38,413 bases of DNA from a virus, in the IMG/VR virus record IMGVR_UViG_3300028364_000072, positions 1 through 38,413 of that record; one strand, 5' to 3'. Under the pieces are notes generated by a model. That model was given only the letters and a program-made list of their open reading frames with translations. It was not told where the DNA came from and did no database searches. Shown here one piece after another: positions 6,491 through 12,890 of the stretch. Position 1 is the stretch's first letter. Every line of letters starts with the position of its first letter. Position numbers and translations under genes: made by a program.

Positions 6491-6499
6491 ATTATATCA
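6491..6499 (-). promoter_or_regulatory. extended -10 promoter of tRNA-Gln
   Basis: TGATATAAT on the minus strand, then six bases, giving +1 at 6484. The mature tRNA begins at 6482. Confidence 0.65.
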
Positions 6500-6504
6500 C
6501 AAAT

Positions 6505-6540
6505 AAAAAAGCCACAAAGTCCCGTAGGATATTTGTCGCC
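6505..6540 (-). terminator. Rho-independent terminator after the transglycosylase
   Basis: Minus strand: GGCGACAAA, loop, TTTGTGGC, TTTTTT, with one mismatch in the stem. It abuts the tRNA promoter. Confidence 0.7.
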
Positions 6541-6551
6541 TTTAAATTCAA

Positions 6552-7013
6552 TTACAGAAACTTAATGTAATGACCATTTGTGTAACCATACCAAGGTTGC
6601 CAGTTTGTACCTCCATTAGAGATACGATAAGCCTCTTGAATATTACATACCATATCAAACGCACATTCTATTGAAACATCGGGATGCCAATATGAGTTTA
6701 TCTGAAACAGCCCACGATCTATCGAGTTGTGCATATCGGTGTTTGTGTTGGTAACTTTTACCCTACCTGAACTTTCCGACATCATAACTGCATAAGCTAA
6801 TTTCCAATCAGAACCAAATACTCGCTGTATTTCTTCCTTAATTGGATTTTCTTGTACTTGAGATACTTCGTCATTATCTACATTGGGTAATACCTCAACG
6901 TTCTGTATGACGCCTACTTCTTCATCTGGTTCTGCGTTCATTTCTGAGTTCGCATATAGAACAAGTGGAGTAAGCAAGGTAAGTATTAAAATTGTATTAC
7001 GAATCAAATTCAT
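6552..7013 (-). CDS. secreted lytic transglycosylase (lysozyme-like)
   Basis: 153 residues from ATG 7013. A hydrophobic N-terminus (NLIRNTILILTLLTPLVLYA, then NSEMNA) is a likely signal peptide or signal-arrest anchor. The catalytic domain shows the SLT/goose-lysozyme pattern: SESSGR with the catalytic Glu, DRGLFQINSYWHP, then an IQEAYRIS helix and GTNWQPW. It should cleave glycan strands of peptidoglycan. The later start is preferred because TGCTATACT (7043-7035) and the predicted +1 lie inside the 13 codons of the longer reading. The mRNA would begin with GCC-TTCG-GGC, a stable tetraloop hairpin. Confidence 0.8.
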   Translation of the reverse strand: MNLIRNTILILTLLTPLVLYANSEMNAEPDEEVGVIQNVEVLPNVDNDEVSQVQENPIKEEIQRVFGSDWKLAYAVMMSESSGRVKVTNTNTDMHNSIDRGLFQINSYWHPDVSIECAFDMVCNIQEAYRISNGGTNWQPWYGYTNGHYIKFL

Positions 7014-7027
7014 AAAATGCCCGAAGG

Positions 7028-7043
7028 CTTTGTTAGTATAGCA
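7028..7043 (-). promoter_or_regulatory. extended -10 promoter of the transglycosylase
   Basis: TGCTATACT at 7043-7035, +1 near 7028. The RNA starts with a GCCUUCGGGC hairpin, then AUUUU and the AUG. Confidence 0.55.
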
Positions 7044-7155
7044 TGTTTTCATAATTATAAAAACGCTGTTTTAAGACGTTATTTATCTTGAGGTGGGTAA
7101 GTATTGCACAATAGCATTTAAACACTTCTAAGATACCATTTTGAGCTTCTGGTGG

Positions 7156-7359
7156 CTAATCTCGGTCCTCAATAGCCTCGTAATACCATGTAAAACAATT
7201 CCTTGCCATGGCTTCTTTGTATTTACTACATTCTCGGTCTGCATTTCGGTTTACACGTTCAACTCTTTCGGTTGGTGTTTCATGTAATTCTTGCTTGACA
7301 AAGTCTATAATAAATAGTATTGCTAATAATGTTATAATTACAAATATTGTATCTTTCAT
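7156..7359 (-). CDS. small single-pass membrane protein
   Basis: 67 residues: MKDTIFVIITLLAILFIIDF forms one N-terminal membrane segment, followed by a charged tail with two Cys (RECSKYKEAMARNCFTWYY). Topology and its place before the transglycosylase would suit an accessory lysis protein such as an i-spanin or a holin partner, but this is only context. ATG 7359 lies eight bases after TATAGT. Confidence 0.65.
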   Translation of the reverse strand: MKDTIFVIITLLAILFIIDFVKQELHETPTERVERVNRNADRECSKYKEAMARNCFTWYYEAIEDRD

Positions 7360-7403
7360 ATACACACACTATATACGATTGTATAAGTTTGTCTATTGAC
7401 ATA

Positions 7404-7434
7404 TTAAAAAAACCATGTCGCAATGACATGGTTT
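7404..7434 (-). terminator. strong Rho-independent terminator
   Basis: Minus strand: ACCATGTC, ATTGC loop, GACATGGT, TTTTTT. It ends the 8532-7538 operon. Confidence 0.92.
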
Positions 7435-7453
7435 AGTGTATAGACTATACACT
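7435..7453. repeat. 19-bp perfect palindrome
   Basis: AGTGTATAG-A-CTATACACT sits directly against the terminator. It is either a second hairpin in the 3' UTR or a protein-binding operator. The 84 bases between it and the gene at 7538 hold only two tiny overlapping ORFs (13 codons from 7520, 10 codons further on), which I do not call as genes. Confidence 0.65.
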
Positions 7454-7537
7454 GTACTCTCGATAAGGGGTTAGCATATCAGTTGGATATAATACCTCCT
7501 CTTTGTATTAAATTTTTCATGATTTCTAGGTTTTAGA

Positions 7538-7756
7538 TTAATCTTTTTGTTCTTTGAAATTTACAGTTATAGGTCTAAAAATGTCTAACCGTTTAGGGTC
7601 ATCACATTCATCACAAGGTGTTTCTATTAAATAAGAATCTTGTGAGTGGGTGTGTACTACATGAGGTACAAAGTCTTCTGACTTATTTAACCATCTACCA
7701 TTGGTAGTCTGGAATTTATCATGTACGGTGCAAACGGGAATTGTTTCTCTTGCCAT
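7538..7756 (-). CDS. small hypothetical protein with CxxH and CxxC
   Basis: 72 residues. IPVCTVHDK near the N-terminus and TPCDECDDP in the middle could together bind zinc. Last gene of a three-gene operon with 7769 and 8125. No family recognised. Confidence 0.65.
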   Translation of the reverse strand: MARETIPVCTVHDKFQTTNGRWLNKSEDFVPHVVHTHSQDSYLIETPCDECDDPKRLDIFRPITVNFKEQKD

Positions 7757-7768
7757 TGTTTCTAGGTT

Positions 7769-8122
7769 TTAACTTAGTTCGTAATTTGTGTTTCGGAACA
7801 TAACTAATGCGTTCCATTCTTTTAATGGTAGTTCAAGGCTCTGTACTTTTTTAAACAGAGGTGTTTTAGTTTTATCTTCTGCTTCTTTAAGCTCGATACC
7901 ACAACCAACAATCCCGCAGCTAATTTCAATAGCCATAAACTTATTATCTCTAACAAGCCCTCCCCAAGAAATTAAATGAGGTGTTATACCATTCTTTACA
8001 TTCCACTCTATTTTATAGAGTATCAATTTCTGTCTTGTACCTCCCCACACTACATAGTGCGTTGCCTTATCATGTATTTTATGATCAGGGCAATAAAAAG
8101 GTCTACTGATTAAGTCTGCCAT
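7769..8122 (-). CDS. hypothetical protein
   Basis: 117 residues; N-terminal SRPFYCPDHKIHDK and central EISCGIVGCGIEL contain Cys and His that might bind metal. It starts two bases after the stop of the cREC gene (TAATTATG) and so is translationally linked. Function unknown. Confidence 0.65.
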   Translation of the reverse strand: MADLISRPFYCPDHKIHDKATHYVVWGGTRQKLILYKIEWNVKNGITPHLISWGGLVRDNKFMAIEISCGIVGCGIELKEAEDKTKTPLFKKVQSLELPLKEWNALVMFRNTNYELS

Positions 8123-8124
8123 AA

Positions 8125-8532
8125 TTAAGAGTTTTGTTCTATGTAGAAATTTTCTGCATAGGTCATTAGTTCATGTGTTATCTCATAACTACCAATAGGG
8201 TTTAAGCTATGTATAGTCCAGTTAGGAAGTTGTAGATTATGCTTTTGGCAATAGTCTACTAAGTATTTAGCACAAGTTAATCCTGTTGGAAAAACTGTTT
8301 TATTTTCTTCTCTCCATATTCTGTAAGTTCCCACCCAATGTTCTTTAGGTGCATAATGTTCAGGACATAAATCATGGTCAAAACTGATTGAATCAGGAAG
8401 TCCATTTATAAATATCGAATTAACAAATTCAGGATAACAGGTTGCCCAAATAACTTTATCATATGACGATATGTCAATGTGAGTTTGTTTATGTGGGTTT
8501 CTTATATCATCTAAGTATAGTAATGTTTTCAT
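8125..8532 (-). CDS. cREC-type protein (cyclic-phosphate-processing receiver-like domain)
   Basis: 135 residues. The protein shows the pattern I associate with the cREC family (receiver fold predicted to process cyclic phosphates): LYLDDIRNPH at the start, ISFDHDLCPEH with the acidic pair in the middle, TGLTCAKYLVDYC helix, and WTIHSLNPIGSYE near the end. The family is predicted to act on RNA 2',3'-cyclic phosphates or cyclic nucleotides and occurs in RNA-repair and phage counter-defence settings. Here it heads a three-gene accessory operon. The start has a 19-base leader. The match is from memory of motifs. Confidence 0.68.
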   Translation of the reverse strand: MKTLLYLDDIRNPHKQTHIDISSYDKVIWATCYPEFVNSIFINGLPDSISFDHDLCPEHYAPKEHWVGTYRIWREENKTVFPTGLTCAKYLVDYCQKHNLQLPNWTIHSLNPIGSYEITHELMTYAENFYIEQNS

Positions 8533-8557
8533 AATTTATTTTTTTAGGTTCTATCTA

Positions 8558-8566
8558 ATTATATCA
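8558..8566 (-). promoter_or_regulatory. extended -10 promoter of the cREC operon
   Basis: TGATATAAT on the minus strand, five bases after a terminator T-run. The leader here is about 19 bases (AT-rich, no SD). Confidence 0.65.
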
Positions 8567-8570
8567 TAAT

Positions 8571-8591
8571 AAAAACCCTGTACAAGGGTTT
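8571..8591 (-). terminator. Rho-independent terminator
   Basis: Minus strand: AACCC-TTGTACA-GGGTT, TTT. Second terminator downstream of the holin gene. Confidence 0.75.
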
Positions 8592-8645
8592 AAATCATAT
8601 AATCAAATTTTGTTGTGTGCAATATTACAGCGTACTCACAAAAGA

Positions 8646-8729
8646 TCATTTTGCTTTGGGTGTTTCGGGTTTCCTGATTATTGCTTTAACGTCTACTGCA
8701 AAACCTTTTTCGACCCTTCCAATATACAC
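8646..8729 (-). CDS. possible 27-residue peptide (GTG start)
   Basis: Between the two terminators, GTG at 8729 opens a 27-codon frame with a protein-like pattern (VEKGFAVDVKAIIRKPETPK). No clear start signal. The rest of 8592-8645 shows nothing. Confidence 0.3.
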   Translation of the reverse strand: MYIGRVEKGFAVDVKAIIRKPETPKAK

Positions 8730-8732
8730 TAA

Positions 8733-8757
8733 ACAAAAAACCTAGTCAATAGGTTGT
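8733..8757 (-). terminator. Rho-independent terminator overlapping the holin stop
   Basis: Minus strand: AACCTA-TTGAC-TAGGTT, TTTT. The holin stop codon lies in the hairpin. Confidence 0.82.
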
Positions 8758-8918
8758 GATGTTACGTATCGTAATAGACCTGAAATAAGTCCTATTACTG
8801 TTATAGCAATTCCTGCTACCTCTGATTCTTGTAGTGATTGGGTTACTGCTTCTAGGATTCCAATACCAGCAAGAGCTATTGAGAACCACATTGTTTTACT
8901 GTTGTACCATTTTTTCAT
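8742..8918 (-). CDS. holin-like membrane protein
   Basis: 58 residues from ATG 8918: MKKWYNSKTMWFSIALAGIG, then a second hydrophobic segment (VAGIAITVIGLISGLLRYV). Two membrane helices separated by a short acidic loop (QSLQESE), with a KKWYNSKTMW start, fit small phage holins that time lysis. It follows the endolysin gene with one base between stop and start (TAATATG). Confidence 0.75.
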   Translation of the reverse strand: MKKWYNSKTMWFSIALAGIGILEAVTQSLQESEVAGIAITVIGLISGLLRYVTSQPID

Positions 8919-8919
8919 A

Positions 8920-9903
8920 TTAATATTCGTAGATAGTCGGATAAGGTTTATCACTGTAGTTAATGTCTAAGTGAACAAACTGTTTAGCTCTGTTGATTCC
9001 AATACGTTTGATACCAACTTCCATAGCTGCTTTAATTATACCATATGTTTCTGCTCCTGTCCTTGCTCGCAAGTCTACTGCAAGCCCTGATAGGTGTGCT
9101 GAATTAGCTACACCACCAACACGTTTGTTATGTTCTGGTGTTCTAAATCCTGAATTAATTACAAAAGGTATACCTGCTATATCTCGTGCCTTATCTAATA
9201 GAAGAACAAACTCATGCTCTAATCCCTTAACCTCTAGTTCGGAAAAGTTTTTATACTTAGGTTTTTTTGCTGCGTTTATAGCAAGAAACGATTTAATTAA
9301 TTCTAATACAGCTTTAGGTAAACTTGACATAAAGTCTTGTGGTTCGTTTAAATACTTTGTAAAGGGATTGTATGATAGTAGTGTAACGTGATAGTTGCCT
9401 AGGTGGCTCTCAGGCACGTTGTTTTTGTAATAAGGTATAAGTTGCCCGTCTACTCTTGTAGAGTCCATCTGGTCTATTACACTGTGTCCAAGACTCTTTA
9501 GCTTTTTTCCTATTAGGTGCATAAGCTCATGAGGTAATACATGGTCGTTAGATCCGTCAGGGATTTCAGTTATAAAAGATCCATTAATAGGTTCTCTGCG
9601 AGAGTATGCAAAGTTTCCTGTATTTCTTTTAAACATAGGTACTCCGTCATACATAATTGCAACAAAGTCATAACCTAACGGAATTTTAGGTAATGATTTT
9701 AATGTGTAGCCAGTTTGACCATCTTTTGCTTTTCCTTTTTGTTTTATTTTAACATCAAAATCAGTTTCTATTACCGTAACTGTATATGGGATATTATTTA
9801 GTGCAAAGTTCTTATTTATATTAGAAAAGTATTTAAGGTTTTCAATCTCTTTTTCTACAAACTTATCGTTTACTCCTTTGTTTTTAAGTATTGCTATTTT
9901 CAT
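8920..9903 (-). CDS. endolysin: HExxH domain plus M15 D,D-peptidase
   Basis: 327 residues. The C-terminal 100 residues are a peptidase M15 (VanY/D-Ala-D-Ala carboxypeptidase-like) domain: INSGFRTPEHNKRVGG, the zinc-ligand motif SAHLSGLAVDLRA, and FVHLD with the last His. The N-terminal domain contains a separate zinc-protease signature, LPHELMHLIGKKLKSLGH (HELMH at 125-129). Two metallopeptidase sites in one lysis enzyme is unusual. The holin gene follows at once. Promoter TGGTATAAT is placed exactly six bases before the ATG. Confidence 0.78.
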   Translation of the reverse strand: MKIAILKNKGVNDKFVEKEIENLKYFSNINKNFALNNIPYTVTVIETDFDVKIKQKGKAKDGQTGYTLKSLPKIPLGYDFVAIMYDGVPMFKRNTGNFAYSRREPINGSFITEIPDGSNDHVLPHELMHLIGKKLKSLGHSVIDQMDSTRVDGQLIPYYKNNVPESHLGNYHVTLLSYNPFTKYLNEPQDFMSSLPKAVLELIKSFLAINAAKKPKYKNFSELEVKGLEHEFVLLLDKARDIAGIPFVINSGFRTPEHNKRVGGVANSAHLSGLAVDLRARTGAETYGIIKAAMEVGIKRIGINRAKQFVHLDINYSDKPYPTIYEY

Positions 9904-9909
9904 ATACCT

Positions 9910-9918
9910 ATTATACCA
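9910..9918 (-). promoter_or_regulatory. extended -10 promoter, predicted leaderless
   Basis: TGGTATAAT, six bases (AGGTAT), ATG at 9903. It directly follows a terminator T-run. Confidence 0.75.
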
Positions 9919-9921
9919 CGC

Positions 9922-9947
9922 AAAAACCCCTAATATCTAGGAGTTTT
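9922..9947 (-). terminator. Rho-independent terminator
   Basis: Minus strand: AACTCCTA-GATAT-TAGGGGTT, TTT. Three bases separate it from the endolysin promoter. Confidence 0.85.
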
Positions 9948-9983
9948 TCGTTTCTTTTTCTTTACTACTTTTTTTCCTTTCAT
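9930..9983 (-). CDS. 17-residue basic peptide
   Basis: MKGKKVVKKKKRKTPRY: 9 of 17 residues are Lys or Arg. It starts four bases after the stop of the gene at 9988 and its stop lies in the terminator hairpin. Codon structure and placement suggest it is translated; function unknown. Confidence 0.42.
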   Translation of the reverse strand: MKGKKVVKKKKRKTPRY

Positions 9984-9987
9984 AATA

Positions 9988-10215
9988 TTATTTTAGTCTT
10001 TCTCGGATAAATTCAAGCGAAGTTTTAATTGATGCTATATCAATTTGTAGCAAGGTGTATTCTAAATTTCTTTGTTTTTGTGTCTGAACAATCTCTTGCT
10101 GAGTTATTTCCATAGCGGAAAGCCTATTGCTAAAGTTAGTCCACGTTACAATAAGAGTTCCAATAAAGAATACTAGAAACCACCATGATTTAATTTTTGT
10201 TAAATGTTGTTCCAT
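9988..10215 (-). CDS. membrane-anchored coiled-coil protein (lysis accessory?)
   Basis: 75 residues: charged start, one membrane segment (WWFLVFFIGTLIVTW), then a long helix with heptad-like spacing (EITQQEIVQTQKQRNLEYTLLQID). The shape resembles XhlA-type holin partners or i-spanins. It lies between the fibre genes and the endolysin, which supports a lysis role, but no family match is certain. Confidence 0.65.
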   Translation of the reverse strand: MEQHLTKIKSWWFLVFFIGTLIVTWTNFSNRLSAMEITQQEIVQTQKQRNLEYTLLQIDIASIKTSLEFIRERLK

Positions 10216-10221
10216 AATAAT

Positions 10222-10494
10222 TTAGCTCACGTCTGTGATTATCCCATTCTTTACTGTAACTGTATCTCCTGTTCCATTTTCAAATGTTCCTGTAAAGGGT
10301 GTATCTGTACTGGCAGGTAATGAAGGCACAATTACGTTCTCTGTTCCATTGTATATAAATAGTTCATCTGAATCTGTAGCATAGTGAAACTCACCTTGCT
10401 TTGCAACAGCTTTAGTTGCTGACGTATTTATGTTTGTTTTTAATCCTGATTTTAGAATTATTCTGTATACTAAGTTGTTTAATCGTTTACTCAT
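10222..10494 (-). CDS. small virion appendage protein
   Basis: 90 residues. AKQGEFHYATDSDELFIYNGT is a motif common in phage fibre and appendage proteins, and the end (GTGDTVTVKNGIITDV) is the usual fibre C-terminal beta pattern. Likely a virion decoration or fibre base. Confidence 0.65.
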   Translation of the reverse strand: MSKRLNNLVYRIILKSGLKTNINTSATKAVAKQGEFHYATDSDELFIYNGTENVIVPSLPASTDTPFTGTFENGTGDTVTVKNGIITDVS

Positions 10495-10498
10495 AATA

Positions 10499-11362
10499 CT
10501 ATGTTAAGCTACCTGAACCAATACAAGGACTATCTCCTTTTAGATTATAGTTACCATTAACTCTATCAACAAGTTGTGGGTCATCCGTAGACACTCCAAC
10601 CTCACTCCCTTGGTAAGAGCAATTATATACATATGAGTATGATGTTTTCACTTCACCAATTCCTGTTTTACGATAATAACCTTGAACTAATTCTCTCCCA
10701 TCATTTACAATAATTGTATTTTTAACATCTATACTTTGTAAGACTCCTCCCTCACTTCTTGTTTGAAAAAGAAAATCAAATTCAGTAAATCCTGCTGGGT
10801 ATTGGTTATCAATATAAATTGTACAGTTATCAAGAATTGTTTTTGTTAACTCTGCAGTCCTTGTTGTAAATAAACTACCTACTGAACCATCATTTTTCAT
10901 TCTAGGTTTATTAAAAATGCAACTTCTAAACCTTGTACTACAACTAACAAACACTCCCCGTCTAATCGCACTAGAAGATATATCTTGTGAACCTGTCATC
11001 TCATCAAAAATACAATTATCTACAATTTCAAAGTTAAGATTTAATAAAAGACCATCGCCATTTTTAAATGTAATATCTCTAAATGAACCATTTAAAGTTC
11101 CGTCAAATTGACAAATAACATTTTGAAAATCTAAAATACAGTTATAAGGGTTTCCTCCAGAAGAACGAACTGTTCTATTTTGAAAACTTGTTACAACACC
11201 TATTTCAGATGTAAAGGTAATTAAATATGTTCCGTCATTTATAATAATTGTATCTGCTGTTCCTGAATTTGCTACTGCATATTGTATATTGAACCAAGGG
11301 CTAGCCTGTGATCCATCTCCTGTTGTATCGCTCCCATTAGGGTCTGTGTAAAATGTTGCCAT
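10499..11362 (-). CDS. right-handed beta-helix protein, tailspike-like
   Basis: 287 residues. The start, FYTDPNGSDTTGDGSQASPW, is the DUF1565-like opening of pectate-lyase-fold proteins; the rest is repeating short beta strands with Asn/Cys turns (NCIFDEM, SCIFNKP, NCTIYID). The end, NYNLKGDSPCIGSGS, is typical of parallel beta-helix repeats. It probably binds or cleaves a surface polysaccharide as a tailspike or branch fibre. Catalytic residues cannot be assigned. Confidence 0.75.
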   Translation of the reverse strand: MATFYTDPNGSDTTGDGSQASPWFNIQYAVANSGTADTIIINDGTYLITFTSEIGVVTSFQNRTVRSSGGNPYNCILDFQNVICQFDGTLNGSFRDITFKNGDGLLLNLNFEIVDNCIFDEMTGSQDISSSAIRRGVFVSCSTRFRSCIFNKPRMKNDGSVGSLFTTRTAELTKTILDNCTIYIDNQYPAGFTEFDFLFQTRSEGGVLQSIDVKNTIIVNDGRELVQGYYRKTGIGEVKTSYSYVYNCSYQGSEVGVSTDDPQLVDRVNGNYNLKGDSPCIGSGSLT

Positions 11363-11366
11363 ATAA

Positions 11367-12674
11367 TTAAAATGTTCCTCCGTTAATTTCTAAAGGTGTC
11401 TGTATTGCTCCTATATCCGTTTTCATGTTTTGCACTACTGGTGTTCCGTTTGCGTCTTTTGTATCATTATTACCTGTAATAAGACTTAGCTTATAAGGTT
11501 CAAAGTCTGTAAACTCTATATCTACAGGCGTTTCATGATTATCGGTTTCAATGTTTACTCCTGTAAGTGCTGTTTGCCACTCTCCATTTAAATAATATTG
11601 AGCAATTCTTCTATTAAGACTTGTTGAGAATATTGTTCTGATTCCACCTTCAATAGTATTTGAGTTTCCTTTTATACTTACGTCTGAAAGTGTTTTTTCT
11701 GAAATATAATCTTTACCATATCCATCAAGATTTGAATCTTGTATTGCTCCAATATCTAAAGCTCCAGTTCGTTCCTTGAATAAAGTAGATGCTTGTTGCC
11801 ATCCATCTGAATAAAGATACTTTTCACCTTTATCAGTAGAGAATCCAATAGTTCCATTTTCAGGTGTTTGGGATAATACAAATTGACGAGTTCCAACTAT
11901 TGTTTTAACCTTATCTAATGCTGCTTGCAGGTCTGTTTGATCTGCAAGAGTTCCTGTTATATCCCCCCATACAGTATCAGCTCCATCTCCTACTTTTACA
12001 TAAACAGAACCAGTCCATATATAGGATAAATTTGAATCTATTGCTATATAAAGAATATCTGTTTTTCCTGTAGCTGGAAAGGCTGCAAGGTTTGCGTATT
12101 GCTCTAATCCACCACCTGATTCTTTAACTAGTTTTTCAACAGCATATCTAGTCATTCCACTTACACCTTTGGAGCTAGTATTTTGTAAGTTTCTTATTTG
12201 ACTTGCATCTAATTCTATTTTATCTAAGTTCTTTAATTTAAGTACGTCAAGTTTTTCTTCGTCTGTCAAGTCTTCTAAAGAATCTCGTATTTCCTCTATA
12301 CTCTTTTCTGCAAACTCAGGAATTTCCAATATAGGAACTAATGAGGCAATCTGCTCTTTATCATCTTCCGTTAGAATGTAATCTTTTCCATTAACGGCTA
12401 TAGGAAGCTCTACAAGGCTTGCTATGGTCTCCTTATCCTCTTGAGTGAGTACATAGTCATTACCATCTTTAACTTCTGGCAACGTAACTAGGCTTGCAAT
12501 TTCTGCGTAATCCTTATCTGTAATTGAATAAGCATCGCCTTGATCACCTTTCTGTAATTGAATTGCCTCTAGTTTATTAAAGAACTCTTTCTGTAGTTTG
12601 TCAAACTTAGTGTTATTTTCTTTTTGAATACCTTTTTTAAGTAAAAGTAATTGTACGAGTAGCTTTTTATCCAT
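11367..12674 (-). CDS. tail fibre or appendage protein with internal repeats
   Basis: 435 residues from ATG 12674. After a coiled-coil start come three near-repeats of about 25 residues built on GNDYVLTQEDKETIASLVEL and GKDYILTEDDKEQIASLV. The central part has a SYIWTGSVYVKVGDG-type segment seen in many fibre proteins, and the C-terminal part is beta-rich. The upstream in-frame ATG is rejected because the promoter (12681-12689) lies between it and this ATG. Confidence 0.75.
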   Translation of the reverse strand: MDKKLLVQLLLLKKGIQKENNTKFDKLQKEFFNKLEAIQLQKGDQGDAYSITDKDYAEIASLVTLPEVKDGNDYVLTQEDKETIASLVELPIAVNGKDYILTEDDKEQIASLVPILEIPEFAEKSIEEIRDSLEDLTDEEKLDVLKLKNLDKIELDASQIRNLQNTSSKGVSGMTRYAVEKLVKESGGGLEQYANLAAFPATGKTDILYIAIDSNLSYIWTGSVYVKVGDGADTVWGDITGTLADQTDLQAALDKVKTIVGTRQFVLSQTPENGTIGFSTDKGEKYLYSDGWQQASTLFKERTGALDIGAIQDSNLDGYGKDYISEKTLSDVSIKGNSNTIEGGIRTIFSTSLNRRIAQYYLNGEWQTALTGVNIETDNHETPVDIEFTDFEPYKLSLITGNNDTKDANGTPVVQNMKTDIGAIQTPLEINGGTF

Positions 12675-12680
12675 AGGTAT

Positions 12681-12689
12681 ATTATACCA
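12681..12689 (-). promoter_or_regulatory. extended -10 promoter, predicted leaderless
   Basis: TGGTATAAT, six bases (ATACCT), ATG at 12674. TTGACA stands 21 bases upstream of the hexamer. Confidence 0.75.
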
Positions 12690-12750
12690 TAAAATGAGAT
12701 AATGTATTGTCAAGTTGCTTTATTCGTGATTATGTGTAAATATAGATTAT

Positions 12751-12867
12751 ATGAAAATAACACCACTAGACGTAATCGTACTTATCCTGTGTATTATATT
12801 TCCACCATTAGGTTTTGTCATATTAATATTATTAGGGTTTCTATTTATATTAGGATTATTTAAGTAA
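12751..12867 (+). CDS. 38-residue hydrophobic peptide on the opposite strand
   Basis: Plus-strand ATG 12751 to TAA 12867. The peptide is almost entirely membrane-like (VIVLILCIIFPPLGFVILIL and LGFLFILGL), with a charged FK end. It fills the gap between two minus-strand operons. The FPPLG motif recalls YqaE/Pmp3 peptides; small type I toxins or holins are other options. No good SD or promoter is visible. Confidence 0.5.
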   Translation: MKITPLDVIVLILCIIFPPLGFVILILLGFLFILGLFK

Positions 12868-12868
12868 A

Positions 12869-12890
12869 CAAAAACACCTTATTTGGTGTT
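12869..12890 (-). terminator. Rho-independent terminator overlapping the stop of 12879
   Basis: Minus strand: ACACC-AAATAA-GGTGT, TTTTG. It lies just past the end of the plus-strand peptide gene. Confidence 0.8.

Noticed and set aside
7479-7520. Thirteen-codon ORF containing AGAGGAGGT before the palindrome at 7435
   Set aside because: The SD-like sequence is inside the ORF and too far from any following ATG. No support beyond chance.
9035-9043. TGGTATAAT inside the endolysin gene with an in-frame ATG ten bases further
   Set aside because: It would give only a short C-terminal piece lacking most M15 ligands, and the spacing does not follow the 6-base rule. Probably chance in AT-rich coding DNA.
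8993-9391. Several plus-strand frames of 60-140 codons opposite structural and lysis genes
   Set aside because: They lie inside well-supported minus-strand genes, have Ser/Leu-rich compositions expected of antisense frames, and lack start signals. Examples are at 13450-13869, 20926-21336 and 34185-34808.
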